NCBI GenBank assembly: GCA_945860125.1
Contig: CAMAPQ010000014.1
Coordinates: forward strand, 1 to 44,572
Origin: Klebsiella pneumoniae
GTDB taxonomy: Bacteria > Pseudomonadota > Gammaproteobacteria > Pseudomonadales > CAMAPQ01
Reading direction: 5' to 3'
Length of the DNA: 44,572 nt
The position numbers and the translations under genes are program-made. The notes below the pieces were generated by a model. The model ran no database searches and had not been told where the DNA came from. It saw only the letters and a program-made list of their open reading frames with translations. Within the stretch, counting starts at the first letter, position 1; every line of letters starts with the position of its first letter. Shown piece after piece: positions 1 through 8,105 of the stretch.

Positions 1-116
1 ATCTTCCTCCCTATAGTCCTGACTTAAATCCTATTGAGAAAAAGTGGTCTCAAGCAAAGTCTGTAAGGAGGCGAGATCGATGCGATGTGGATACTCTGTT
101 TGCCACTGGCTTTTAA
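1..116 (+). pseudogene. IS630-family transposase, C-terminal fragment cut by the window edge
   Basis: This is not in the ORF track because it has no start inside the window. Reading from base 3 gives an open frame ending at a TAA at 114-116, with the motif LPPYSPDLNPIEKKWSQAK. The SPDLNPIE block carries the last acidic residue of the DDE catalytic triad in IS630/Tc1-mariner-type transposases. About 38 residues are visible and the protein ends DVDTLFATGF. Whether the full gene is intact cannot be judged, as the rest lies upstream of the window. No terminal inverted repeat could be identified with confidence downstream. IS630 elements insert at TA dinucleotides, which is of interest because the MITE family further along is also bounded by TA. 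Confidence 0.8.
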
Positions 117-117
117 T

Positions 118-330
118 ATGCCATTTTATAAGGTATCAGCTATATGCAATGAAATGCTCTGGCACTTTAAAAAATTACATCGTCACTGTAGTCTTGCCGA
201 AGAAAAAGCGTCCTCACTTGAGTTTTACCAAGCAGAAATTAAAAAAAATCTGCCTACTTTTGACTCATTGAGTAAAGGCGTTATGGTGGACCTGCCTACA
301 GCTTCAGAGGAAAAAGAACTCAAGCTATAG
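118..330 (+). CDS. Small hypothetical ORF next to the transposase fragment
   Basis: The open frame could encode about 70 residues (MPFYKVSAICNEML...), fairly charged and probably helical. I do not recognise it. The track places the start at 85, inside the transposase, while the ATG at 118 follows directly after the transposase stop. There is no convincing ribosome binding site at either position, so this may be a gene remnant trapped at the insertion-sequence boundary, or a chance ORF. It has no visible signal peptide or membrane segment. Confidence 0.25.
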   Translation: MPFYKVSAICNEMLWHFKKLHRHCSLAEEKASSLEFYQAEIKKNLPTFDSLSKGVMVDLPTASEEKELKL

Positions 331-345
331 GCAGTGAAAATCTAT

Positions 346-981
346 CTACTGCTGGTTTCGAGGTTTAATTTGTACTTCAACACGTCTGTTCATTTGTTTA
401 CCCTGCTCCGTATCATTCGATGTAACAGGATAACGCTCACCATAACCCACAACATGCAAACGAGAAGCATCAAGACCCTGAGCGGTCAAATAATTTGCCA
501 CACTCCAAGCACGTCTTTCAGAAAGTTGCTGATTATAATTATCATCGCCAACACTATCAGTATGGCCAGTTACATCGACATTACTATTATTAAACTCTTT
601 CAAAACCTGACTGACAGAATTTAGCACACTATAAAATGAACCTTGAATATCGGAACTATTAGTTTGAAAGGTGAGGCTACCAGGCATATTTAAATAAATT
701 TGTTCGCCATCACGCGTTACGCTCACGCCAGTGTTTTGCAGCCTATCACGCAGTTTCTTCTCTTGATTATCCATATAAACACCCGCACCACCTGCAACAG
801 CAGCACCAATTAAAGCACCCTTGCCACGGTCATGCTTACTAGAAACAGCTGCACCTAAAATAGCACCAGTTGTTGCACCAATGGCACCTTTACTTATCTT
901 TTTTTCGCCAGTATAAGGATCGGTAACACAACCAGACATCATCAAAGAAGAACACAATACAGCGCACACTAGTCTTTTCAT
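346..981 (-). CDS. OmpA-family lipoprotein (YiaD-like)
   Basis: This 211-residue outer-membrane lipoprotein probably anchors the envelope to peptidoglycan. The signal peptide ends in the lipobox MMSGC, with Cys18 the predicted lipidated residue. Residues 30-70 are a glycine-zipper-like segment rich in GAxxGA repeats, which may pack in the membrane. Residues 100-208 are an OmpA C-terminal domain with TGHTDSVG and the downstream LSERRAWSVANYL, which hold the Asp and Arg that bind diaminopimelate in this family. The start is well supported by AGGAG about 9 bases upstream. It is divergent from the DUF1289 gene. The order (glycine zipper then OmpA) matches YiaD/Pal-related lipoproteins rather than true Pal, and no tol genes are nearby. 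Confidence 0.9.
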   Translation of the reverse strand: MKRLVCAVLCSSLMMSGCVTDPYTGEKKISKGAIGATTGAILGAAVSSKHDRGKGALIGAAVAGGAGVYMDNQEKKLRDRLQNTGVSVTRDGEQIYLNMPGSLTFQTNSSDIQGSFYSVLNSVSQVLKEFNNSNVDVTGHTDSVGDDNYNQQLSERRAWSVANYLTAQGLDASRLHVVGYGERYPVTSNDTEQGKQMNRRVEVQIKPRNQQ

Positions 982-1063
982 CTAAAGGTCTCCTAAAATA
1001 AAGCAATAAAAAATGAAGGACGTTAGAATATCCACCATAGGATTAAATAAGGTTAATACCAGA

Positions 1064-1555
1064 ATGTCAAAAAATGATTTAACTTACAAAATATCACCGC
1101 CATCGCCTTGTGTAGGTCTCTGCTCAACTACCTATGGTGATCAAATATGCAGAGGCTGCACACGATTCATGCATGAGATTATAAGCTGGAATCAATACAC
1201 GCCTGCAGAAAAAAATGCCACATGGCACAGGCTTGAGCAGTTTATTACACAAGTTTTATCAGACAAACTTATTGTTATAGACAAGGAACAACTAAAAAAT
1301 TTCCTACTCAAAAAAAATATTCGCTTTACCGAAACACTCAATGAATATAGTTTGGCATGGGAATTTATTAGATATCACACAAAAAATAGGCAGACGGCGA
1401 GTCATCTACTAGAGGCGCTTGATTACTTACTAATTATTAGTGCAGAACACCAAAAAGTTTCTGTTTCATCTTTTTTTCATACGACACAAGAAGACTTAAT
1501 TCATCTCGCTGAAGCGTATCATGCAAGGTATATCATCCCTGCAGGATACACTTAG
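1064..1555 (+). CDS. DUF1289 domain protein with extended C-terminus
   Basis: The N-terminus carries the four-cysteine DUF1289 signature SPCVGLCSTTYGDQICRGCTR, likely a small zinc- or iron-binding knuckle. Most DUF1289 proteins are only about 60-80 residues. This one continues for roughly 90 more residues with no recognised domain. The ORF track starts at 1013, but no ribosome binding site is visible there. The ATG at 1064 has AAGG about 11 bases upstream and places the Cys motif near the N-terminus as is usual, giving 163 residues. The function of the family is not established. The gene runs convergently towards speD with only 2 bases between stop codons. Confidence 0.7.
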   Translation: MSKNDLTYKISPPSPCVGLCSTTYGDQICRGCTRFMHEIISWNQYTPAEKNATWHRLEQFITQVLSDKLIVIDKEQLKNFLLKKNIRFTETLNEYSLAWEFIRYHTKNRQTASHLLEALDYLLIISAEHQKVSVSSFFHTTQEDLIHLAEAYHARYIIPAGYT

Positions 1556-1557
1556 CA

Positions 1558-2391
1558 TTAATAATTAACCTTATCGGCACCCTGCAAGTTTCTACCGTAA
1601 AAAATCTCTAGCATTTCTCGGCGCAAGCGCGTTCTTATATCTAATATTTGCTCAGGTGTTAGCTCATCAACGCCTAATCCAAATAAGTAATTATCAAGAT
1701 TAAACTCTTTGAGTAACATCTTTGTATGAAAAAGATTTTCTTGATAAACATTCACATCAATCATCTGATAAGCATCACGTGTATCTAAAGAAAGATAATT
1801 TTGAATAGAGTTAATTTCATGATCGATATAATGCTTTTTACCATCAATATCACGCGTAAAACCACGCACTTTATAATCAATAGTTACGATATCAGAATCA
1901 AAACAGTGAATCAGATAGTTTAGCGCTCTTAATGGAGAAATTAATCCGCATGTAGATACATCAATATCAACACGAAAAGTACTGATTCCATTATCAGGAT
2001 GGCTTTCAGGATAAGTGTGAACGGTAACGTGACTCTTATCTAAATGAGCAACAACCGTATCTGGAATGGGACCAGGCGCCTCACGCGTTTCATCTTCTCT
2101 TGGCGGTGTTTCATGCTCTGCAATCAACATTGTGACGCTTGCACCTTGAGGATCATAATCTTGGCGAGCAATATTTAAAATATTAGCACCCACAATGCGC
2201 GTCACTTCCGTCAAAATTTGGGTTAGACGCTCAGCGTTATAGAGCTCATCAATATACTCAATATACTCACGCCTATGCTGCTCTGTTTTGGCATAACAGA
2301 TATCGTAGATATTAAAGCTTAATGATTTTGTTAAATTATTAAAGCCATGCAGTCGAATTTTATCAAACTTACCAAAGAGTTTACTCTCCAC
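1558..2391 (-). CDS. speD: S-adenosylmethionine decarboxylase proenzyme (class 1A)
   Basis: SpeD decarboxylates S-adenosylmethionine to give the aminopropyl donor for spermidine synthesis. The 277-residue protein aligns along its whole length with the E. coli enzyme from [25 protein letters not shown] onwards. The self-cleavage site is [17 protein letters not shown], where Ser120 becomes the pyruvoyl cofactor, and [11 protein letters not shown] carries the conserved Cys. The start codon is GTG with a poor ribosome binding site. Translation may be coupled to osmC upstream (90 bp gap, same strand). The speD, osmC/yhfA and crp neighbourhood is a recurrent gammaproteobacterial arrangement. A spermidine synthase (speE) is not in the window. 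Confidence 0.96.
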   Translation of the reverse strand: MESKLFGKFDKIRLHGFNNLTKSLSFNIYDICYAKTEQHRREYIEYIDELYNAERLTQILTEVTRIVGANILNIARQDYDPQGASVTMLIAEHETPPREDETREAPGPIPDTVVAHLDKSHVTVHTYPESHPDNGISTFRVDIDVSTCGLISPLRALNYLIHCFDSDIVTIDYKVRGFTRDIDGKKHYIDHEINSIQNYLSLDTRDAYQMIDVNVYQENLFHTKMLLKEFNLDNYLFGLGVDELTPEQILDIRTRLRREMLEIFYGRNLQGADKVNY

Positions 2392-2481
2392 TCTTGCTTA
2401 ACCCTCATCATAAACGTTACCTAGGAAACGACGAATTATCCTCGTTCATATTTTCCTTAAGCCTCTAAAAGCCTAAGAAAG

Positions 2482-2907
2482 CTAAACTGAAACACCTACA
2501 ATTTCAAAGCTATGCGTCATATTGACGCCACCCTTGCCTAGCATAATAGAAGCAGAACAATATTTTTCAGCAGAAAGCTGCACAGCTCTTTCTACCTGCT
2601 TTTCATTTAATCCGTTACCAGATACTTTAAAATGCAAATGAATGGCTGTAAAAACAGCAGGAACTGCATCAGCACGCTCCGCTTTTATATCAACCACGCA
2701 ACCTTCAATTGGCTGCCGCCCCTTTCTTAACATGGATACAACATCAAATGATGAACATCCACCTAAACTAACAAGTAATAGTTCCATGGGACGAAATCCT
2801 GCGTCCTGCCCGCCATGATCTGGAGGGCCATCCATAATCACCTGATGACCAGAGGAGGAAACACCCTTAAACTGAGTCTCTTGCAACCACTCAACTTTAA
2901 CTTCCAT
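2482..2907 (-). CDS. OsmC/Ohr family protein (YhfA-like)
   Basis: This 141-residue OsmC-fold protein belongs to a family of thiol-dependent peroxide-reducing or related enzymes. Two conserved cysteines are seen, Cys51 in SLGGCSSFDVV and Cys117 in AEKYCSASIML, the positions used by the active-site pair in OsmC/Ohr. The sequence is closest in style to E. coli YhfA, whose gene also sits beside crp, so the context supports that subgroup. YhfA itself has no proven substrate. The start is excellent, with GGAGGTGA eight bases upstream. It is probably cotranscribed with speD. Confidence 0.9.
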   Translation of the reverse strand: MEVKVEWLQETQFKGVSSSGHQVIMDGPPDHGGQDAGFRPMELLLVSLGGCSSFDVVSMLRKGRQPIEGCVVDIKAERADAVPAVFTAIHLHFKVSGNGLNEKQVERAVQLSAEKYCSASIMLGKGGVNMTHSFEIVGVSV

Positions 2908-3239
2908 CTAAATTTCACCTCCCCAATTGATAACGTTCTAAGTGCCTACCTAAGGGCTGCGAAGCGTATCAAACTTTTATCAAAAAATCGATACTATTGC
3001 CACCTGCCGCCATAAGCAAATTTCTTTTGAATTTTATTGGCACTTTTTGTACTAAAGAGGATAAACAATAACTTTTTATCATTACAGTTTGTTGAGGGCT
3101 ACAATGTAACGCACTGTGTCACGTAAAGCTGCAAGAAAATCAGCTAGACTAAAGCCTTCACCAAAAACATATTCTGACTCACTCGTTTTTGCTTGAGTTG
3201 CTAGAATAATTACAAATGCATTATTTAGGTAATATTTAC
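2908..3239. other. Divergent intergenic region osmC / crp (332 bp)
   Basis: This region must hold the promoters for osmC-speD (leftward) and crp (rightward). It is AT-rich. I looked for a TGTGA-N6-TCACA type CRP site, which would indicate autoregulation, and found no convincing match. No gene, tRNA or strong hairpin was seen. The 66-aa ORF of the track that overlaps it is a shadow. Confidence 0.5.
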
Positions 3240-3878
3240 ATGAGCATAATCAAAAAAGCACCCAGCATAGACCCCATTATTGAGCAGTTTTTAAGCCAAT
3301 GTCACAGAAAAAAATACCCTGCTAAAAGCACAGTGATTCACGCAGGCGACCCTTCAACTGTATTGTATTATCTCGTTAAGGGCTCTGTTACCGTTTTAAT
3401 TGAAGATGAAGAAGGTCGAGAAATGATCATTGCCTACATTAATGAAGGCGAATTTTTCGGCGAAATGGGTTTGTTTGATGCGGAAGCCTGTCGAAGTGCC
3501 TGGATTAAAACAAAAACAGAGTGTGAAATTGCTGAAATTAGTTATGAGCGCTTCTTAATTATTACGAAAGACACCCCTGCCATACTATTTTCTTTAACCG
3601 TTCAGTTAGCCAAAAGACTACGCGCAACGACATCTAAAGTGGGCAATCTCGCTTTTCTAGATGTAACGGGGAGAATCGCACATACGCTGCTACAGCTGTG
3701 CAAAGAACCAGATGCAATGACACATCCAGATGGCATGCAGATAAGGGTAACACGTCAAGATATCGGTAAAATTATTGGCTGCTCACGAGAAATGGCAGGT
3801 AGAGTGCTAAAAACCCTCGAAGAACAAGGTTTGATTAACGTGAAAGGCAAAACAATTGTCGTGTACGGTACCCGCTAG
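3240..3878 (+). CDS. crp: cAMP-activated global transcriptional regulator CRP/Vfr
   Basis: This 212-residue regulator binds cAMP through an N-terminal beta-roll and DNA through a C-terminal winged helix. The cAMP pocket shows [10 protein letters not shown] followed by [16 protein letters not shown], matching the Arg-Ser phosphate contacts of E. coli CRP. The recognition helix region is [31 protein letters not shown], with the R-E-x-x-x-R pattern of the CRP class. The track start at 3216 has no ribosome binding site. The ATG at 3240 has AGG ten bases upstream and gives the normal family length. It lies divergent from osmC-speD, as in many gammaproteobacteria. Regulation by its own product is common in the family but no site was identified here. 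Confidence 0.95.
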   Translation: MSIIKKAPSIDPIIEQFLSQCHRKKYPAKSTVIHAGDPSTVLYYLVKGSVTVLIEDEEGREMIIAYINEGEFFGEMGLFDAEACRSAWIKTKTECEIAEISYERFLIITKDTPAILFSLTVQLAKRLRATTSKVGNLAFLDVTGRIAHTLLQLCKEPDAMTHPDGMQIRVTRQDIGKIIGCSREMAGRVLKTLEEQGLINVKGKTIVVYGTR

Positions 3879-3911
3879 ATGAAGAGAACATATCGTCTCC
3901 TCATCTAGCGG
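3872..3911. terminator. Strong hairpin spanning the crp stop codon
   Basis: CCGCTAGATGA pairs perfectly with TCATCTAGCGG, and the stem continues inward as GAGA/TCTC after one mismatch, leaving a loop of about 8 bases. The crp TAG lies inside the left arm. There is no T-run after either arm, so this is not a classic intrinsic terminator. It may stabilise the crp mRNA 3' end or stop read-through between the convergent crp and DUF2333 genes. Confidence 0.5.
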
Positions 3912-3956
3912 ATTAGGATTTAAATGCCTATTATTTAATAGCCTGTGTTTAATAGC

Positions 3957-4985
3957 CTACCCTTTGGTTAGCAACTCACGTAGATCAATAATTCCAGCAT
4001 TGGCGCGCGAAATATAATTCGCCATAACTAAAGAATGGTTTGCAAGCATGCCCATGCCGCTACCATTTAAGATAATAGGGCTCCATACTGTTTGCTGAGT
4101 CGCTTCAAGCTCTCTCATAATTTGTTTTAAGCTTACGAGTGCATTGCGTTTTTCTAGCACATCATGAAAATCAATCTCTACGGCCCGAAGTAACTGCAAT
4201 AAAGCCCAGGCACTGCCACGCGCTTCATAAAATACATCATCGACCTCAAGCCATGCCGTTTGCATTTCTAATTCTGGGGCTTTATAAGTTGAGCTTTTTG
4301 CATTGCTATCGCCTGCTAAGTCAACATTATGAGAAACGCGCCCCACACTTGAACTTAAGCGCTGAGAAAGACTACCCATTCTTGTTTCAACATCCTGTAA
4401 CCAGTTGCGTAAATTATCAGCACGCGCATAAAATTGCGCATCTTGATCATTGGTATCTGTTAATCGATTTAAATAATGATCTAACGCCTTAATGCCACGA
4501 CGATACTCCCCTTCACTATCCGGCAACCAAAAGCTCTCACTATCAAAATGAAATAATGGCTCGGCTACAATTAAATCAACATCTTCTGTCGATTGAGATT
4601 GTGAACGACTTAAATCTTTTCTTAAGGCACGCCCTAAATCGCGCACTTGCACTAACGCACCAAACTCCCAAGCACGCATATTATCCATCCAAATTCCGGG
4701 CAAAAAAACATCATTACTTAAATAGCCGCCGGGCTTACTTAATAAAGTCTCCATGATATTAATCAACGTACTTGTCGTGGCATAACCCACAACCATTTTT
4801 TGATTTTTTTCCTGCAAACGTGCAGTTACTTTATCCTGCACATTAAATAGGTCAGGCTCACCGCTCCACTTAATCGCTAAAACAAGAATAATAATGATAT
4901 AAGTGACCAACAAAGCAACAGTAACCTGCATCATCAAATGAGATGCCTTCAGCTTGTCCATATATCCTTTAATCATTACTTTCAT
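3957..4985 (-). CDS. DUF2333 family membrane protein
   Basis: This 342-residue protein belongs to DUF2333, a gammaproteobacterial family of unknown function. One transmembrane helix lies near the N-terminus (LMMQVTVALLVTYIIIILVLAI), followed by a large periplasmic domain that looks helical and includes the conserved stretches FLPGIWMDNMRAWEFGALVQ and SFWLPDSEGEYRRGI. The track begins 19 codons further upstream. The internal ATG at 4985 has AGGAG six bases upstream and is the likely start. It is transcribed alone, convergent with crp. Confidence 0.88.
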   Translation of the reverse strand: MKVMIKGYMDKLKASHLMMQVTVALLVTYIIIILVLAIKWSGEPDLFNVQDKVTARLQEKNQKMVVGYATTSTLINIMETLLSKPGGYLSNDVFLPGIWMDNMRAWEFGALVQVRDLGRALRKDLSRSQSQSTEDVDLIVAEPLFHFDSESFWLPDSEGEYRRGIKALDHYLNRLTDTNDQDAQFYARADNLRNWLQDVETRMGSLSQRLSSSVGRVSHNVDLAGDSNAKSSTYKAPELEMQTAWLEVDDVFYEARGSAWALLQLLRAVEIDFHDVLEKRNALVSLKQIMRELEATQQTVWSPIILNGSGMGMLANHSLVMANYISRANAGIIDLRELLTKG

Positions 4986-5165
4986 AAAAACTCCTATATG
5001 TCTTATGCTTTGGGCTAAATTTAAAAAGATGAGGATCATCACAACATCTCATCAAACAGTAATTTGGTACTATACACTATCAATAAATGAATTTTATTAG
5101 ATTGAGATAGTCTCATTAAAGTAGGTACAGTTAATAATTGTAAGCCCCCTTGGGAGAGCAAAAGA

Positions 5166-7172
5166 ATGCTATTTAAACATTTAACACTCAGCATTTTTAG
5201 TCAGCATTCACACGCTACTAGACAATACCTAAAAGTAATGAGCATCATCACTTTTTTTGCATTCTGCATGCTTTCAATAACTCAATTTGCTATTGCAGAG
5301 AATCTAAATCCCTTTAGCGATAAAAATACACAAGAAGCGGTATCTCAAACTGAAGAAACAAACAACAATCAATTCCCTGCGTCAAATCAAACAGAATTTT
5401 TAACCGTTCACAACGCCTTTCAAAGCCATTTTTCAATTGATAAAGATAAGCAACAAATTTATATCAACTGGGATATCGCCGAAGGCTACTATCTTTATAA
5501 AAAACGCTTTAAATTTTCTACCGACCAAAGCGATACTGTAACGCTCCTTGAGCCTATCTACTCACCTGAACCAACAATTAAAGATGACGCCTATTTTGGT
5601 AAAACAGAGGTTTTCAAACATACCTTAAGCGTTACCTTGCCTTTTAAAGCAAACAAAGACGGCACATTTAACCTAACCACTACTTTTCAAGGTTGTGCAG
5701 AAAAAGGACTATGCTATCCACCCACGAAAATTATCCAAGTATTTGAAGTAAAAACTGATGAAACACAGCAAGCTGCCACCTCAGAAAATACCTCTATAAA
5801 AGCTGAAATAAAGAGCAATGTAAAACCAAAGCCTACACAGGCGCCCATCGCGCAAGCAAACAGCGCACAAGGGATTGCAGCTCAACTTGAAGAATCTAAT
5901 TTATTTGCGCGTCTATTACTTACCCTTATCTTAGGTATTGGCCTTACCTTTACACCTTGTGTTCTGCCTATGATTCCTATTCTATCTAGCATTATTGCAG
6001 GACAAAACCAAGCATCACAAAGCCGCACAAAGTCAACGAAAAAAGGCTTTGCTTTGTCCATGAGCTATGTTTTAGGCATGTCTCTGGCTTTTGCTTTATC
6101 CGGCGTTATTGTTGCGTATACCGGCGCTAAAATTCAGCTTTTTTTCCAAAACCCTGTTGTTTTAAGCGGCTTTGCTTTGATTTTTGTGCTGCTCTCTCTT
6201 TCTATGTTTGGATTTTATGAAATTCAGCTACCTCGTGCGTTACAAGATCGCCTATCAACACTTAATCAGAAGCAGCAAGGTGGCACTTACCTCGGCGTTT
6301 TTATGATGGGTATTTTATCTGCACTTGTTGTATCACCCTGCGTTTCAGCCCCACTAGCCGGCATTTTGTTGCTAATTGCAAAAGAAGGGAATTTATTACA
6401 AGGCGGTTTATCGTTATTTTCATTGGGATTTGGTATGGGGTTACCACTGCTTGTCATTGGTACAACAGGCGCGAATATCATGCCTAAAGCGGGTGGTTGG
6501 ATGGATGCCGTAAAAGGCACTTTTGGTGTTTTATTACTTGCGATTGGCGCATGGCTTATACGCTCTGTTCTGCCAGATGAAGTAATGATGTTTATTTGGG
6601 CAGCTCTTTTAATTATGCCCTCTATTTATATGGGTCTTTTTGAAACACCACACACACCATGGCAAAAATTTTGGAAAGGCTTCTCAATCTTATTATTTAC
6701 ATACGGCCTTATGATTCTAATTGGTTTAGGCATGGGACAAACCAACCCACTCCAACCTATCAAAATAACACCCGTCACCTCTGGCACACTACAAACACAA
6801 AACATGCCTTCTTCGGGGCTCAGCTTTAATAAAGTTCGTACGTTAGCTGAATTACATGCAGAGATTAATAAGGCTAAGACACTAAAAAAACCGATTATGG
6901 TAGATTTTTACGCTGATTGGTGCATCGCCTGCATTGAAATGGAGCATCAAGTTTTTAGTCAAAATGAGGTGATTCAAAAACTTCAACCTTACTACTTAAT
7001 TCAAGTTGATATTACTGATAATAATGAAGCAGATGCATTGCTTGATGAATTTAAACTCATTGGCCCACCAGCTATTCTTTTCTGGAATGCACAAGGCGAA
7101 GCCTTGACAGAAGCCACTATTTTAGGCTCAATGGATAAAAGCGCATTTTTATCACATCTTTCTCATTTGTAA
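5166..7172 (+). CDS. dsbD: Thiol:disulfide interchange protein DsbD
   Basis: DsbD moves electrons from cytoplasmic thioredoxin to periplasmic DsbC, CcmG and related proteins. The 668 residues show the three classical parts. A signal sequence ends near AIAENLNPF. The periplasmic alpha domain has the Cys177/Cys183 pair in FQGCAEKGLCYPP. An eight-helix membrane domain has Cys265 in TFTPCVLPMIP and Cys392 in SPCVSAPLAG. A C-terminal thioredoxin-like gamma domain has the CIAC motif at residues 586-589. All six catalytic cysteines are present, so it should be functional. GGGAGAG lies a few bases before the ATG. TrxB, which feeds this route, is encoded at 37.7 kb. Confidence 0.96.
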   Translation: MLFKHLTLSIFSQHSHATRQYLKVMSIITFFAFCMLSITQFAIAENLNPFSDKNTQEAVSQTEETNNNQFPASNQTEFLTVHNAFQSHFSIDKDKQQIYINWDIAEGYYLYKKRFKFSTDQSDTVTLLEPIYSPEPTIKDDAYFGKTEVFKHTLSVTLPFKANKDGTFNLTTTFQGCAEKGLCYPPTKIIQVFEVKTDETQQAATSENTSIKAEIKSNVKPKPTQAPIAQANSAQGIAAQLEESNLFARLLLTLILGIGLTFTPCVLPMIPILSSIIAGQNQASQSRTKSTKKGFALSMSYVLGMSLAFALSGVIVAYTGAKIQLFFQNPVVLSGFALIFVLLSLSMFGFYEIQLPRALQDRLSTLNQKQQGGTYLGVFMMGILSALVVSPCVSAPLAGILLLIAKEGNLLQGGLSLFSLGFGMGLPLLVIGTTGANIMPKAGGWMDAVKGTFGVLLLAIGAWLIRSVLPDEVMMFIWAALLIMPSIYMGLFETPHTPWQKFWKGFSILLFTYGLMILIGLGMGQTNPLQPIKITPVTSGTLQTQNMPSSGLSFNKVRTLAELHAEINKAKTLKKPIMVDFYADWCIACIEMEHQVFSQNEVIQKLQPYYLIQVDITDNNEADALLDEFKLIGPPAILFWNAQGEALTEATILGSMDKSAFLSHLSHL

Positions 7173-7238
7173 TAATAAGCAAGCGAAAAAACAGATAACA
7201 ATCTAACCTTAATAAAGCGCTCATAAGAGGTTTTAGAT

Positions 7239-7880
7239 ATGACACCAAGACACCCAAAAGAAAGCATGCTCATTTGTTCGCTTACTCTGGGCAGTATTAT
7301 TTTTCTTAACCCTTTCACGTCCTTAAAAGCTGAGATTTATAAAAGCATAGGGCCGGATGGCAATCCTATATATACCGATCAACAGACTAAAAACAATACA
7401 GAAATCAAGCTTAACTCACTGCAAACACTTAAAGTAGAAAAAAGCAAAAACACACCCTCTGCTGTCTCTTCAAACGTAAACGCCAAACAAGATGATGCCA
7501 TTGCTAACTACTATAAAGCGCTAAGCATTACCTTCCCACAAAATGATACGGTCTTTACGCAAGAAACAAGCAGCATTACTTTTGTTGTCACTTTAAAGCC
7601 TAATTTAATGGGACAACATTACTTACAACTTACAAGCGGCGGGAAAGTAGTTGCAGGCCCTCAAGGCTCACTGAGCTTGAAAGTAGGTGGTTTAAATCGT
7701 GGCACACATACCTTTACACCACAAATTACCACAGAGACAGGGCGCGTACTTTTTTCAGGCAAAGGTTTGACCATACATGTTAAACAACACTCCCCTCTGC
7801 ACCCAAATAATGCTAACGCCCCAAAAAGTGCACCGAATGTAACACCCCCCCGCCTCCGCTCCCAGCCGCTAAAGTCTTAA
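7239..7880 (+). CDS. DUF4124 domain-containing secreted protein
   Basis: This 213-residue protein has a signal peptide (CSLTLGSIIFLNPFTSLKAEIYKS) followed by a DUF4124 motif, AEIYKSIGPDGNPIYTDQQ. The central part (about residues 95-180) looks like a beta-sandwich. The C-terminus is a low-complexity Pro/Ser/Asn tail. Function is unknown. In many gammaproteobacteria a DUF4124 gene sits between glnA and ntrB. Here the ntrB side of that arrangement is kept but the upstream neighbour is dsbD, not glnA. The stop codon directly abuts an ERIC element. An AGAGG ribosome binding site precedes the ATG. Confidence 0.82.
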   Translation: MTPRHPKESMLICSLTLGSIIFLNPFTSLKAEIYKSIGPDGNPIYTDQQTKNNTEIKLNSLQTLKVEKSKNTPSAVSSNVNAKQDDAIANYYKALSITFPQNDTVFTQETSSITFVVTLKPNLMGQHYLQLTSGGKVVAGPQGSLSLKVGGLNRGTHTFTPQITTETGRVLFSGKGLTIHVKQHSPLHPNNANAPKSAPNVTPPRLRSQPLKS

Positions 7881-8007
7881 TATACCCTTCGCCATTGAAA
7901 ACACGGCATTGTTGGCAGCACTCATTCACCCCAATCACATAGTTTGTCTATGCTCATGGGGTTCTCTTGCTTGCCGCCTCGCCGTGGTTCCAGTGGCTTT
8001 GGGTATA
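7881..8007. repeat. ERIC element (enterobacterial repetitive intergenic consensus), full length
   Basis: This 127-bp imperfect palindrome begins TATACCC and ends GGGTATA. On the complementary strand it reads TATACCCAAA, then GAGGCGGCAAGC, a central CCCCATGAGC, ATTGGGGTGA, GCCAAC and finally GGGTATA. That is the order and spacing I recall for the ERIC/IRU consensus, and the length is the canonical size. It starts on the base after the DUF4124 stop codon and would be transcribed within the DUF4124-ntrBC unit as a long hairpin. The track ORF running through it into ntrB is an artefact. Confidence 0.85.
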
Positions 8008-8105
8008 GTCGCAATAGAGAAGGCACTCCTCAAATATTAGGGAGATCATTAAATGCATTCGCAAGGGGTATGTTTCTTGCTAAGCTTGCATTTTGCCCCT
8101 TAAGG

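Noticed and set aside
2908-3239. Possible CRP autoregulatory site upstream of crp
   Set aside because: No sequence close enough to TGTGA-N6-TCACA was found by eye.
7944-8105. N-terminal extension of the ntrB ORF in the track
   Set aside because: It is translated from the ERIC element and its flank, has no family counterpart and no ribosome binding site.
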